Shown here: in pieces, positions 46,801-58,124 of the stretch
Numbering within the stretch: position 1 is the first letter of the stretch
Layout of the letters: each line of letters opens with the position of its first letter
Assembly: GCA_003049465.1 (NCBI GenBank)
Contig: PYSS01000157.1
Coordinates: 1 to 64,000, forward strand
Reading direction: 5' to 3'
Origin: Magnaporthiopsis rhizophila
Taxonomy: Eukaryota; Ascomycota; Sordariomycetes; Magnaporthales; Magnaporthaceae
Length of the DNA stretch: 64,000 nt
The notes under the pieces: generated by a model
Seen by the model: only the letters and a program-made list of their open reading frames with translations
Told to the model about the DNA's origin: nothing
Database searches by the model: none
Program-made: the position numbers and the translations under genes

Positions 46801-47381
46801 CTCTCGCTTCGGCAAGATCCAGAAGGACGTGACGGACGAGCTCAAGAAAAGGCAGAAGGCCGAGTCCAAGAAGGCCCTCGATACCGTCACGGCCTACTTC
46901 AAGAACTCCGAAAATGCCGACTCCAAGACCTTCGTCGGTCACCTCCCCATATCCGCCAACTCCAAGGCCCTCGCAGACGTCGTCAATCATTTCAAGTCCA
47001 AGGACAAGGAGAAGTCTGTCTACGTATTCGGTGGCAGCGCCGACGAAGGTGCCGTTGTTCATGGCGTCTACGTTGGAACTGTAAGTTTCCCTGCTATCTG
47101 CCCCACAGCCCCGTTTCTTTTCCTTGGATACACGGGTCTGTTCGCCTTCGTTGCTGTCCCTTGACTAACCCAATTCCTCCGCCACTCTCGCCTAGGCCCT
47201 TTCTTCCAAGGGTGTGACTGCCGAGCAGTGGGCCAACGCCGTGTGCGGTGTCATTGGCGGCAAGTCCGGTGGCAAGGAGCCCACGCGGCAGGGACAGGGA
47301 ACCGCCCCGGAGAAACTGGAGGATGCGGTCAGAGAGGCCGAGAGGTATCTGTCGGAAAAGCTCAAGAACCTCGGCATCTAG
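43813..47381 (+). CDS. ala1: Alanyl-tRNA synthetase, probably dual cytosolic and mitochondrial
   Basis: Exons 43813-44221, 44302-44447, 44505-44531, 44633-47080 and 47196-47381 give 1071 aa from ATG 43813, or 961 aa from ATG 44143 (MGEPKWSAAAVRTTF), which is the normal cytosolic length. AlaRS charges tRNA-Ala. Class II catalytic motifs begin with FFQKRGHTVVPSGSVVPHND and TNAGMNQFKPVFLG. The editing domain has NNHTGTHILNHSLR and CGGTHVDQTG with zinc-binding His and Cys. The C-Ala region ends GGKSGGKEPTRQGQG. Residues 1-110 of the long form are Arg/Ser/Pro-rich with very few acidic residues, like a presequence. Intron 2 (44448-44504) starts with GC, and exon 3 is only 27 nt (CIRAGGKHN). Family call is certain. 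Confidence 0.96.
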
Positions 47382-48621
47382 CCGATGGAGAGCATTGGCA
47401 TGTTTAGCAATCTTGGCGTGGCGTTTTGGGCCGCCAGCTGTGACAAGGAATTCGATCATGGGATGTAGCGTCTGTTGGGCAGACGATTGTGTGGTTTTCG
47501 TTGACAGCCTGTGCTGGTGGGAATGGATTGTGCGGCGATATTTGAGGACATTGGACTCTTCTCTATGACTGTAGACGACTGTATTTTTTTTTTCTTTTTT
47601 CCATACTTGGTGGCTCTGGTCCCACTCGTCTGATTTCTTCGCGGTTGCTCTATACACGCTCAACATAGATCTTCCCTGGGGACCTCGTCATTCTGCCTAT
47701 TTCAGTAGCTATCCAGTGCGTCACGGGTATTCGAGTTTTCTCATAATGCCGCTATGCTTTTGACGAGGAACAACCTATTCCGACGCGATGTCAAATGTTA
47801 TTATTGAGAAGCATGGTATGCGGCATATACGAGCAAATATTGGACGTGATGTTGCCATATATTATGTTGCTCGTGTGTGTGCAAGTCTCAAACAATTAAG
47901 GGCTCTTTTACATGACCGTGGATTCCGCTCCACCGTCATAGACATGTCACTACATACCCCTACCAGAAGCTGCACAACGCTCTGAAATATCCCGCTAAAC
48001 AGCTGTCACCATGGCCCGGATGCACAGAACCCTGCGGACAGATACACGGTCCAGAAGATTGCAGAAGAGGGCCCGAGGACGAAGTAGTTCTGTTTATACC
48101 TAGCGTGGACCTAGTGTGGACAAGTGTATCCCAAACCCTGGCCTTTAATATCGTATTTATGTGTCAATGCACGCATTGCTTGCTATAGCTTCTTCGTAGA
48201 CCGCGAGGAGACCATCCTTGGTTGCCTCGCCTGAAGAATTCCCGTGCCCACCTGGTTAACTCCACACATCATAAAACTCCGACGCTGATATCCGAGCAAA
48301 CGACAGAAAGAACGACAAGTGTGATAGAAAAACATCGCAGGGGGCATGTAGTGCGTAATCGCTGTTCCTGGGCAGAATAAAGCCTGATGGAAGGAAAATG
48401 AAATAGAAGGAATAATTGCCCATAAATAGCAGCGTTGAACCTCAGGTCAACTCGGACACACAAGAGGCCGATATAAGACGAGCACTGGGTGAAGCCATCA
48501 GACATGGGGCCAAAGTGTGATAAATGTAAAGAAATCCCTAGAGAAGAAGCGAGTAGATCCGACAACCCCGACACTATGAGATAAAAAGAATATTTAAAAT
48601 AGACTAAGAGGGGAAGTGCGG
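47382..48621. other. Convergent spacer between ALA1 and the sugar transporter
   Basis: This 1.24-kb stretch is moderately AT-richer than its flanks. The open frames in it are short and without domains. I see nothing that supports a gene. Confidence 0.6.
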
Positions 48622-50516
48622 TCAATAAGACAAGTCAACATTGCCCATTGTTGACAGCATTTTATTGTCCGAGTCCGAGGTTGTTGTCCGGCTGGTGGCG
48701 GCGTCGGACTGCGAGGTGTTGATATGATGCAGCTGGTGATGGGGTTCTTCTGGCGGATGGCCGCTGTCCGAGTAGCCAAAGTCGCGCATTTGTTGAAAGC
48801 TCCAGCTCGGCTCGAAGTTGCGACTCTTCCAGGCGGCCTGGACACGCTCGTACATCTCATCGATCTGCTCCAAGCTTATCTTGCTCGTCTCGTACACCAT
48901 GAAGTATACAAAGAAGATGGCGACGATGCAGAAGGCGCCCCAAACGAAGAATACGCGCGGGCCAAGGTTGCCGTAGCCTTCACCGGACTCGACCATGTAG
49001 GGTGTGCCGTAAGCGAGACCAAAGTTGAGCAGCCAGTTGGAAGCCGTCGAGACCGACATGGACTTGGCACGGACTTTGAGCGGAAAGATCTCGGACGTGA
49101 CGACCCAGACGACGGGGCCCCACGAGGCGGCAAAAAAGAATATGTATATGGCGACAACAATGACGAGAAGCCGGTTCTGCTCGACGAGCATGGTCCCCTT
49201 GGAGGCGGCGGTGAAGGAGGCGATGAGCAATTGACAGATGGCCATGCCGACGGCGCCCACGATAAGCAGCCTGCGGCGGCCCCACGACTCAACCACCAGT
49301 AGACCGGGTAGGGTGGAGACGACATTGACGATGTTCATGATGCATGAGATGAGGTACGGGTCCGAGACGTCGGCGCCCTTGAAAAATGTGGTGCCGTAGT
49401 ACATGATGAAGTTGACGCCGGTGAGCTGCTGTAGCATCTGCAAACCGCAACCAGTGAGGATCCGGCGGCCGAGATGAGGGGAGCCGAAAAAGACGTCCTT
49501 GTACGTGTCGGCGCCGAGTGCCAGCTCGTACTCATGATTCGCTTGGATCTCAGCCAGCTCCTCGATCAGAGCGGGGTGAGTGATGTCGAGGCGGCGAAGG
49601 CGGCTGAGTGACAGCGCAGCCGCCTCGTGCCTGCCGCGCTTGATGAGATAGCGGGGTGTCTCGGGGAGGATGAGCAGGCCCAGCGACAGCACGCAGGCCC
49701 ACGTGAGCTGCACACCCAGGGGTATGCGGTAGGCGGCAGGCCCAGGCATCTGGTACGTGAGAATGTTGACGAGTGATGCAGCCAGTAGCCCTAGAGTGAT
49801 GAACAGCTGGTATGCGCACACCATGGTTCCGCGGATCCATTTAGGCGCCATCTCCGACTGATACAATGGCACGAGTACGGATACGGATCCCACGCCGATG
49901 CCCGCAAACAACCTATAGTTCGCGCCATTGCGACGCTCAGGTTAGCGAGGCTGTTGCTACCATCTTTCCCCGGTCCGGGGGGATGTGCGCGCCCTTGCGC
50001 ACAAAAGCTCGACCTACCTTCCGACCAGAAGCATCGGTATGTCGGCGGAGCAGACCTGGAAGATGACGCCGAAGCAAAAGACGCCGATAGCCGAGTTCAG
50101 AGCCTTTTTGCGGCCGAGGAGATCGCCCAGGGGCGCCGAGATCAGGGCACCGAGGAAGGTGCCAGCGCTGAGAATGGCAACGACCAGGGACGATTGACTA
50201 GGGGATAGGCTCGGCTTTTTATCGTTTAAGTCGAGGTAGCCGGTCGAGAACTGCTGTCGGAAAGAGGGCATGGCAAGAATACCATTGATTGTTCTGGGGG
50301 GTGGATGGGCGACGCGATGCCCTGTGTCAGCCAGCAGCCAGCCAGCAAGCAAGCATGGAAACTCGCCCCGCGACAGCATGGAAAAGAGACAGCAACGCAC
50401 CCAGTATCGTAGCCAAAGAGCAGGCCGCCGGTGGCCACGAAAAAGCCAATCATTACGGCTGGGGCCGAGCTCCCGGCGACGTTGGACGGCTTGCGCCATC
50501 CCATGGCGATCGCCAT
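48622..50516 (-). CDS. MFS sugar (hexose) transporter
   Basis: Minus-strand exons 50401-50516, 50018-50293 and 48622-49912 (introns 107 and 105 nt) give 560 aa. It is a twelve-helix sugar porter of the plasma membrane. Family signatures are clear: LLFGYDTGTINGIL in helix 1, GDLLGRKKA between helices 2 and 3, PETPRYLIKRGR before the central loop, QQLTGVNFIMYYG in helix 7, ESWGRRRLLIVGA between helices 8 and 9, and the ending VYETSKISLEQIDEMY. The QQLTGVNF motif is typical of hexose carriers. The C-terminal tail is about 90 residues, His/Ser/Thr-rich, without the long repeats of glucose sensors. Substrate cannot be fixed from sequence; glucose is the likeliest. ATG 50516 is the first in frame. 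Confidence 0.93.
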
Positions 50517-51439
50517 GGCGAGGAGGGGGAGCGACCGTCACGGCAGAACTGGGGCCGGACCGGGTCTCCTCGGGTCGGGGTGGTGGGAGGGCGCGGACTG
50601 CGGCTCGAGAGGGTCGCGTGGCGGTGGTCGTCGTCGTTTTCGTCGTCGCCTCCGTCCCATCTGAGAGGACGGGTCCCGAGGTTTTGTTCGGCAGACCAGG
50701 CGAGGCGGGTGGTTTGCCGTCGCCCTCACAGTGGTTATCCTGGCCGTCACACGCTCTTCTCGCTCTGCGTTTTCTGGGGGTGGGTAAAGAAGTGGAGAAC
50801 AGCGAGAGGACGGGAACCGAAGATGGGTGCGGGCGACTGGGACTGTAGGAGGATCAGCAGCCCCCCTTCGCAAGGCCGCCCGCGAAACCCCATTGGCCCC
50901 GGTCCACACTGACACCATTCCATTCCTGGAGGCAAGCCACAGAGCCGTCCTTGGGCTCACCGTATGGACATTGGGGCCCTAGACCGCCAGCCCTCGCGCT
51001 AGCGATTCCTCCCCATAAGCACAGGACCTAGCCTGTTTTATCCGCCTGCAGCGGACGAGGGAGAAGGGAGAGGGTCGGCGAACTGAGAGACAGGGGGTTC
51101 GGAGCGTGGACTGGGAAAAACAAGAAACAATTACACTTTTGCAGTACCATCCCATCCGTGTGCACACAGGGGAAATTCTCCCAAGCGAGGCGCCAAGTAT
51201 CCAATTACATGCACATGGATGTGCCGGTCAAAGCCAAAGAAGACGGCACCATCTCAGGGCATTAGTCCTTCCTTCGCGTGGATTGTCGCGCGATGCTGGG
51301 GCTGGTGGACGGACGGACAAGCCCGTCAGCAACACCTCGACCAGTCCCAGGGCCCGGCCAGACTTGGTTCCAGATGCAAGCCAAAGGCATTTGATTGGTT
51401 CGATTCGCGACAAGCGGCTGTTGAGCATGTGCCCACCTG

Positions 51440-51472
<33 letters not shown>

Positions 51473-52467
51473 CACGTGAGAAAAGATGCACCGTTCATGT
51501 TCAGCTTCTTGTCCTCGACCGTTGGATTTATTCCTGCTGACATCCTGCGATTAGATATGTTCTTCCTTGCGACCTCTTCAAGGCTAAGACATCAGCTTTC
51601 GGTGACATTCTGTGAGACAATGGGGACAAGAACACGAGAATCGGTCGCAAAAAAAGGAAAGAGAAAAAAAAAGTACTTTCGGGTATTGCTAGCGCAAGAT
51701 TAGCCCAGTTACAGAGGGGGTGGATTGGTGGCCAGCTGAAAAGAAAAAGAAACAAAAAGAGGCAGAGGGGAGCACCAAGCCGCCGCCACCACGGGATCGG
51801 ATTGGACAAGGGGTGGGGGGCGGGGAAAGGCGAGGACGCAATGTCAGGGGGGTTTGAGAACAAGAACGTTGCCCGTAGAAATGAAGCCAGCAACGAGTGA
51901 GCTTGGCGAGGATGACCACATTTGCCATCTCCAGCCAGCAAACGGCCACGCTCCAAAACGAAGGCGTGCGGTATTCATGAAGTATAGCGAAGGATATAGT
52001 GCCGAAATGGTTTTGCTGCGTTCTTTACATGTCCCCACCTTAGCGTACGCAATCATGCCAATGGGCAGAATGGCAGCCGGCGTATATAGGCTAGATGTGC
52101 TCAGCAAGCCCAGTCATGCCCCAGCTTGGTCGTCCGCTCGTTATGTAATGGTGGCAAGGGTCCAGCTCTCCGCGAGAGTGCATTTCCGTATTCCCTGCTG
52201 GTATTCCAGCCACACAAATAACTGGCAGAACAGGTAGACAAGTCGAGCTCAATTCTTCCACAAGCCCTTGGCCTGGCTACTTGAGGTACCTAAAGGTCGT
52301 CCCTTGATGACAGGAAAATGCAAAAAGTTATCCAAACACTAGGTGAGATGGTCGATGAGCAAAAATGGTAACAGAATATGATATATTGATATAGATGAGA
52401 AGCAAACCTAGACTGGTTGCTGAGCGAGGTATTCAGGGTAGCCAAGGAGAAGAGGGGAAAAAACGCA
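50517..52467. other. 1.95-kb spacer upstream of the sugar transporter
   Basis: This region holds the transporter promoter and the 3' flank of the fumarate reductase gene. It has a GC-rich part (50520-51050), a 31-base T run at 51442-51472, and an AT-richer part beyond. No gene is supported. Its length would suit a regulated transporter promoter. Confidence 0.6.
51442..51472. repeat. 31-base T run
   Basis: A pure T tract lies about 0.93 kb upstream of the sugar transporter start codon and is followed directly by TCACGTGA, an E-box-like palindrome. Confidence 0.9.
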
Positions 52468-54546
52468 TTATAGCTCCAGGCCTGGCTTAACACCCTTGAC
52501 CCTACCGATCACCTGGGCCGGGGCGTACTTGGGAATAACCTCATCGTCGTGCAGCATCTCGAACTCCTCAGTCGCGTCTCGGCCCATAAAGTTCATGATG
52601 GCCTGAGGACCACCCGGGTGCTCCTCGAGCCAGTTACTCAGGTCCATGACTACGCCCTTGACGACGACCCATAGGTCCTCCTTGGTGTTGTGCTTGGCTA
52701 CCTCTTCCATCGTGAATTCCTTCTCGGGAATCTTGAAGGACTTGGGGTCGCTGGGCTTGGCCGACTCGGCCTTGGGCGCCGCGCTGCCAGCCTGCGAGGT
52801 CTGGGGTTGCGCGGCCGACACCGCGGCGCCACCGGTCCACTCAATCGACAACTTGCCGGGCTGAGACGGATCGATGTGCAGCGAAATCTGCCCGAGACGC
52901 TGCGCAGCGCCCGTGGTGCCCTTGAGGGCCTGACGGAAGAGGTAATTGCTCGCCGTATCTCCGGCGACGCGTCCGTACACGACACAGCCCAGGAGCGACG
53001 AGCCGCCGAGGCGGTTGGCGCCGTGGACGCCGCCCGCAAGCTCACCGCAAGCATACAGACCCTCGATGGGCTTCTTCTCGCCGTTGAGCACCTCGGCCTT
53101 GTCGTTGATCTCGACACCACCCATGGTGAAATGCAGCACCGGCTCCATCAGGGCGACGTGGAAGTCGTCGTTGACGTCGAGGGGCATATTGTGGAAGAAC
53201 TTCTTGCCCCAAGGGTCCTTTTGCTTGCCTTCGGCGATGGCGTTGTAGGTTTGGAACGTCTTCTGGAGGTGTTCGGGAGTGCAGCCGATCTCCTTGGCCA
53301 GCTCCTTGCCCGTCATCTTCTTCATCAGGCCACGGCCCGAGTAGTGCCTGGTGTGGAAGTCGAGCGTGTTCGAGGCCTTGGAGTTGAGCACGAGGCGGAT
53401 TGGGAACTTGTTCTTGTCCTTCTCCTTCCACATCATGCCCGAGACGTAGTCGCGATGGCCGAGCTCGTCACAGAACCGGTCGCCGTCCGCGTTGAGGAGG
53501 AGGCCGCCCTCGCCACGCAGGGCCTCGGCAGCCAGGAATTTCCACTTAGACCCGGGGTCCTTGGGGTCGACCAGGCCCGTGGGGTGCACCTGCACCTTGT
53601 CCATGTCGATGCCGTTGCCGCCAATAGCCATAACCATCTTCTGACCGTCGCCGGTGGCGTGCGAGCCGTTGGTCGTGGCGAGCCCGAAGGTGTCGGGCCG
53701 GTGCTTCTTCAGCAGCGACGTGTCGCTGAAGTCGGCAGCGTATCCGCCTGTGGCCAGCACAACGGGACCGTCAAGGACTTGAGACTCGCCGTTATACTCG
53801 TACGTCACTCCCGTGACCTTGTTACCCTCCTTGTTCAGGCTGGTAACCCTCGCCTTCTTGATGATCTGTACCCTCTCGGGCTCCGTCTCAGCCAGGTCCT
53901 CTAGCCTTTGCATGAGCGCATACGTGATGGCCATGCCAGGGAACTTGGCGTCGTGACCACGGTGGGTTCGGGGGTGAGAGTGGCCACTGCAAAGACTCTG
54001 TCAGTGGTGGTCCCTCAGTCGGCCGCAAGATGGCGGCGAATGAAGCCGGAGGGCAAAAAGGCTCGACCTACCCGAGCCGCGAAACCAGCGTCAGATCCAG
54101 GTTGAAGACATCTTGCAGCCACTCGACGGCGGCAGCCGACTTGTATGTCAGGACCCTGATCAGGTCGGGCCGTGCCTTGTCGCGGGCAGACTTGAGGGTG
54201 TCATCGTAAAACTGCTTGACGCTGTCTTGGATACCGTGCTCAACCTGCGTCCTCGTCAGAGCGCCGTTGATCCCCGATGTTGCTTTCGTCGAGTTGCCGC
54301 CAAAGAATCCTGTTCGCGGTCGCCAAGTTAGACAAGAGGCACATCCATGGGCAAGGCCGTGACTAGAGCGTACCTTGCTTGTCGAGCACGACGACGTTGC
54401 CTCCAGCGAGATAGATAGTATGCGCGGCGCTCAGGCCCGACACTATTCACCAGTTGGTTAGTTCTAATTCCACGATGGCCCCAGGACGAAGATTGCTAGC
54501 AATAGGACGTACAGCCGCCGCCAACAACGATCACACTGGCCGCCAT
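52468..54546 (-). CDS. Soluble fumarate reductase with C-terminal cytochrome b5 domain (Osm1-like)
   Basis: Minus-strand exons 54513-54546, 54374-54442, 54072-54309 and 52468-53986 (introns 70, 64 and 85 nt) give 619 aa. The N-terminus is a Rossmann FAD site, VIVVGGGLSGLSAAHT, with a GGN motif after it. The flavoprotein part matches FAD-dependent fumarate reductases: GGNSTKATSGINGA, ALRGEGGLLLN, and LHFTMGGVEI and ANRLGGSSLLGC near the active site. After a Ser/Ala/Pro linker, residues about 535-610 form a cytochrome b5 domain with the haem ligand loop EEHPGGPQAI and a second His in EMLHDDE. The enzyme reduces fumarate to succinate to reoxidise FADH2/NADH without oxygen. There is no signal peptide, so it is probably cytosolic or otherwise intracellular. 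Confidence 0.94.
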
Positions 54547-55951
54547 TGTGTTGGAGAGTGAATGTTGCGTGTGGACGCTGGAGAAGATTGATTCACAGGA
54601 GTAACAACTGCTGATGATGCTTTCGACTGGTGCTTCTGTTACCAGACAAGAAGTACTGCAGCGGCAAGGAAAGTGATAGGTAGAATTAGACAAAGAAGAT
54701 GGACGGAGGAATGGGAGAGGCGAGGAAGGGGTGAGGTTTTGGATCTTTTCTGACATATGATCGATGCCGAGTAGCCGCCGCACCGGGACTTCAGCTAAGC
54801 TGGTTTCCTGAGCTTCTGATTCGTGCCAGTGGTCCAGTGAGCCGAGGTCCCGCAAGGTACCGCCCCAGCGCCAGCCTCCACCGGGGACGGTGGGGTGCGC
54901 ATCCTGCGACGGTGCGACGTTCCACTTACCCCGTGGGCGGTGCCTGAATCATCCTGGACTGCTGCTGGGAGGGAGACACATGTGCACACATGCTGCTGCC
55001 CGCAAAGGCTTTTGCTTCGGCCATTCCCTAAACAGGGACGAGCAAAGCAATGCGCTACATATGTATGGAAGTTTCATGTACTGTATTCATCCACGAAATC
55101 ATTGCTTATGCATTCCAGTTATAGCCGAGTAACAACATCAGTTCTGGGGCACTTGCTGCCGTTGCTCGCGACACGAGGTTGGAGGGCGGGGCTCACCTCG
55201 GAGCGGTTAGAATGCCGAGGCTGCGGAAGGAGCAGTGGCCGCCGTCCTGTCTGGGGGACCTCGATGACAGACACACGAAGGGTGGCTGGCAGCTCGAGAG
55301 ACCCCATGTTAAACAGACCAAGCGGACAAAGGCCTAGCTTACCAAGGGCAATTGTTTCCGCAGACATGAAGCACTTTCCTTCAAGGCTCAGAGTTTCCTC
55401 AGAACAAGGCGCGCATGCCCAATCCCGGTGGCCCTTGGAGACGACGACGTTTCGTGACGAGGCCGAACATACTCAGTTCGCCACGAGGCTGAAGATGAGG
55501 GCGAAAGACGACCTGGGGCTACCACTCATGCTGCCATTCACGAATTCGCCTTCCGCCGTCTGGGAGGTGAAGTGTGGGGAAGGTTGGGGCTATCCTTTGA
55601 AACTGACCGTCACATGCCAATTCGATGACCGCAACCAGCGTGCATCAACGCGTCTTTCCAGCGTTCAGCTCCTTGTCCTCACCTGACCTGCGGGTAGTTG
55701 CGGCATGTGACCGCTTGATGGTGATTATGCCATTCCCGCTTTGGAGTTGTGTGTGTGCAGACCTTTCGTCCTTGAAGGTGCTGTTCAGGCGAATGAGGTC
55801 GATGTACGTATACGGCATTTACGTCATTGGTGTCCCAGTTTTGGGCATCGTCAGAAGGTACCTACCACCTACCTTACGAAGCAGCTGCAAACAGCACCCG
55901 TCCAGGGTTCTCATGTCTGCCACCTAGTACTCCCATCACAGAACAGAAAGA
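54547..55951. promoter_or_regulatory. Divergent spacer between fumarate reductase and the FAS1-domain gene
   Basis: This 1.4-kb region lies between divergent starts. A 263-codon open stretch (54895-55686, plus) has no ATG at its start and no domain features. AGGTACCTACC-type sequence lies near 55857. No gene is supported. Confidence 0.55.
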
Positions 55952-56643
55952 ATGTCCCAAGGTTCCGACAAGCGAAGCGAGAAGGGAGGGGGCGTGCTAC
56001 TTTCAGATGTTCTTGGCGACAGGCGAATCAACGCGTTCGGGTCGCTGGTCAGGAATGTCGAATCAACCAGCCGACGCGCGAATGACCCACGACAGACCTC
56101 CGTCGTCCTTTCGCCGCTGAATTCTGCGCTCGAGACGCTGCCTCATAAGCCTTGGGAGGACGCTGCCGACTACTCCAAGTTTGGCTCTAATGCCTACGAT
56201 GGAGCCGGTGGCCGTGATCGGGCACAAAACAACATCCAACGCTTCGTGGAACGCCACATTGTGCCAGTGTCGGCGCAGGGCTGGACTGCAGGGCAAAAGA
56301 TTCAGCCCATCGGCCAGGACACACCCATATGGTGGGAGGACGGCGCTGATGGAAAAAGAACGGTAAGGTTGACAGAAAACAAAGTGGCCTATAAGGATAT
56401 CGAACGCTGCTGAACAGACACCCGCACGCCCACACACGGTCCTGCAGATCCAACCAGACGGTGTCCGGGTAAAGGAGGTCATTTCCACGGCCACGAACGG
56501 CGAAATTGTAAGTCTCTCAACCAGGCATTTTGTCGTGTGGCAACGAAACATGGCCATTGATTCCACTGGACTGTGGGCCTACGCCGAGGCTGAATCGCTA
56601 TATTGTGCAGTGGCTTCTGGAAGGAGTCCTTGGAAGGTCATGA
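55952..56643 (+). CDS. FAS1 (fasciclin-like) domain protein, small
   Basis: Exons 55952-56362, 56448-56507 and 56611-56643 (introns 85 and 103 nt) give 167 aa. The protein is essentially one FAS1 domain: LSDVLGDRRINAFGSLVRNV near residue 20, the H1 box TSVVLSPLNSALETLP near 48, then NIQRFVERHIVPVS, and the H2-like end ATNGEIWLLEGVLG. The last exon is 33 nt. No signal peptide is visible from ATG 55952, unlike most fasciclin proteins, which are secreted or vacuolar; an upstream exon with a signal cannot be excluded but I did not find one. FAS1 domains mediate adhesion; in this short form the role is unknown. Confidence 0.82.
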
Positions 56644-56855
56644 TCACGGCTGTGGAGCACGTTGCTGTAGCACTGCGAACAAGAAAACCACTGCCATGCT
56701 CTTCCTCAAGGCGTGCTATAGCAGTGGCATATTCAGGCAGGTTACTGAGCTGCGGGTTGGAGCAGGGGCAAAAAAAAGGGGGCCAAATAAGCCAGAGACA
56801 TGAAATATGGTATTATATACAAGCGGGCGTGTAGGAACAGAGGACTTCCGTACAT

Positions 56856-58124
56856 CTAGAGCCTGTCGAGCTTGCGTCTCTCGTTGCGTGTCCTCTTCAA
56901 CAGTTTCTTGTACTTCTTCTTCTTCATCTTGAGCTTCCGCTGTCTCTTGACGCTGATAGCCTGCATTGCCCCATTGTTTTTCTGGCTCTGCTGGAACATG
57001 ATCTGCCGCCGAGCCAGTCGCTCGAGAAACGAACGTCGGGGCTCGGTCGACTCCTCGTGCAGCTCTGAGCTGTGTGCCATGTATTTGACCTCTCCGGTTG
57101 CCTCGACGGTCTCCTCGATCGTGAGCATTGCCTTGTAAACACGACGACGGGGTTCGGATGTATGCTGGGCGGTGGAATCAGCAGTCTCTTGAGATGCGGG
57201 TTCCGCCGGGGTTCCTTCTCCCGCGCCCACGGCCTCCGACTTTGGCTCCGGGATCGGTGGCGGGCAGAAGGGCAGAAAGTCACCTGACATGGCATTGAGC
57301 TGCACGTAGACTCCTGAGTCAGTCCCATCGGGATTCTTCAGGCTTATCTTGGGCATGCCTTCACCACCGTCCATATGGCCTTCATGGCCCCCAAGGTTCA
57401 AGCCACCCATTGGCTGTTCCAGTTCTTGGACACTCTGCGAAAGGGTCGAGATCACATCGTTCATCTTTTCGGAGCGTCCCCGACGGACGAAGATGGAGGC
57501 GAAGGCATCGTCGGTTACTGCTCTGGGTAGGCTATGGGTGATCGAGATGGGCCGGTGGAGCGAGAAGAAGGCCGAGAGAGCCAGTGCTATACCAGTCAGC
57601 ACGCGTTTGCAAGTTCGGCGTCCAGCGGTGATCGACAACCTAGATGGCAAGGGTGGAAAGGAGTGGCACAGGGAGGGGCAGGGCGTTGGAAATAGATCGA
57701 GACCCGCCCGGGGGTGGCTAGACGAGCCTTCGGGAAAGGACGATGTGTTGGGGGTTCGATGCGGGAGCTTACATTCTCTGGGCAAATTTTGCGTGCTTGG
57801 GACCGACGGGAGGGCCGCAGACGCCGTGCGACCGGCCGGGTCCTTGGAGCGCCTCTTTCGCTTCTCGGAAGTCGACGATGACTTTGTAGACTGCGCCGGT
57901 AGGGAGCGGTTGGACGGCATATTTTCTGGGTCGTTGTCGGGACTTGAGGGGTTCGATGACGAGTATCTCCTCTGGTGACGGGTGGCTCCGGGGCCCACGG
58001 ACAAAGTCGTGCCCGGGGCGGCGGAGGTTGTCGGGCGAAGCAGGCCCAGGCCGGCGGCAACAGCACCCGCGATTATCGAGGGCGGCGTTGCCGAGGCCAT
58101 GCGCCGGGCTGATGAGGGCAGCAT
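56856..58124 (-). CDS. cox24: Mitoribosomal small-subunit protein mS38 / COX24 (AURKAIP1 family)
   Basis: Minus-strand exons 57773-58124 and 56856-57586 give 360 aa. The C-terminal 33 residues (ISVKRQRKLKMKKKKYKK, then LLKRTRNERRKLDRL) are the COX24/DUF1713 signature. Members are mitochondrial small-ribosomal-subunit proteins needed for COX mRNA handling and translation. The N-terminus is Arg/Ser/Ala-rich, as expected of a presequence. The middle segment FFSLHRPISITHSLPRAVTDDAFASIF is conserved in fungi. The intron 57587-57772 (186 nt) has no in-frame stop, but removing it joins STQNLPRES to LALSAFFSLHRP as expected, and it has GTAAGC, a CTGAC branch site and TATAG. It converges on the FAS1 gene with 212 bp between stops. 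Confidence 0.9.
   Translation of the reverse strand: MLPSSARRMASATPPSIIAGAVAAGLGLLRPTTSAAPGTTLSVGPGATRHQRRYSSSNPSSPDNDPENMPSNRSLPAQSTKSSSTSEKRKRRSKDPAGRTASAALPSVPSTQNLPRECKLPHRTPNTSSFPEGSSSHPRAGLDLFPTPCPSLCHSFPPLPSRLSITAGRRTCKRVLTGIALALSAFFSLHRPISITHSLPRAVTDDAFASIFVRRGRSEKMNDVISTLSQSVQELEQPMGGLNLGGHEGHMDGGEGMPKISLKNPDGTDSGVYVQLNAMSGDFLPFCPPPIPEPKSEAVGAGEGTPAEPASQETADSTAQHTSEPRRRVYKAMLTIEETVEATGEVKYMAHSSELHEESTEPRRSFLERLARRQIMFQQSQKNNGAMQAISVKRQRKLKMKKKKYKKLLKRTRNERRKLDRL

Noticed and set aside
46205..47062. 285-codon open frame antisense to alanyl-tRNA synthetase
   Set aside because: It mirrors codon bias of the conserved sense exon and has no start context or domain.
52690..53904. 404-codon open frame on the plus strand inside the fumarate reductase gene
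   Set aside because: It is antisense to a well-supported coding exon. Its Val/Leu/Arg/Glu-rich, domainless sequence is what GC-rich codon bias produces on the opposite strand.
54895..55686. 263-codon open stretch between fumarate reductase and the FAS1 gene
   Set aside because: It starts at GTG, not ATG, has mixed composition with no domain or splice support, and lies in a divergent promoter region.
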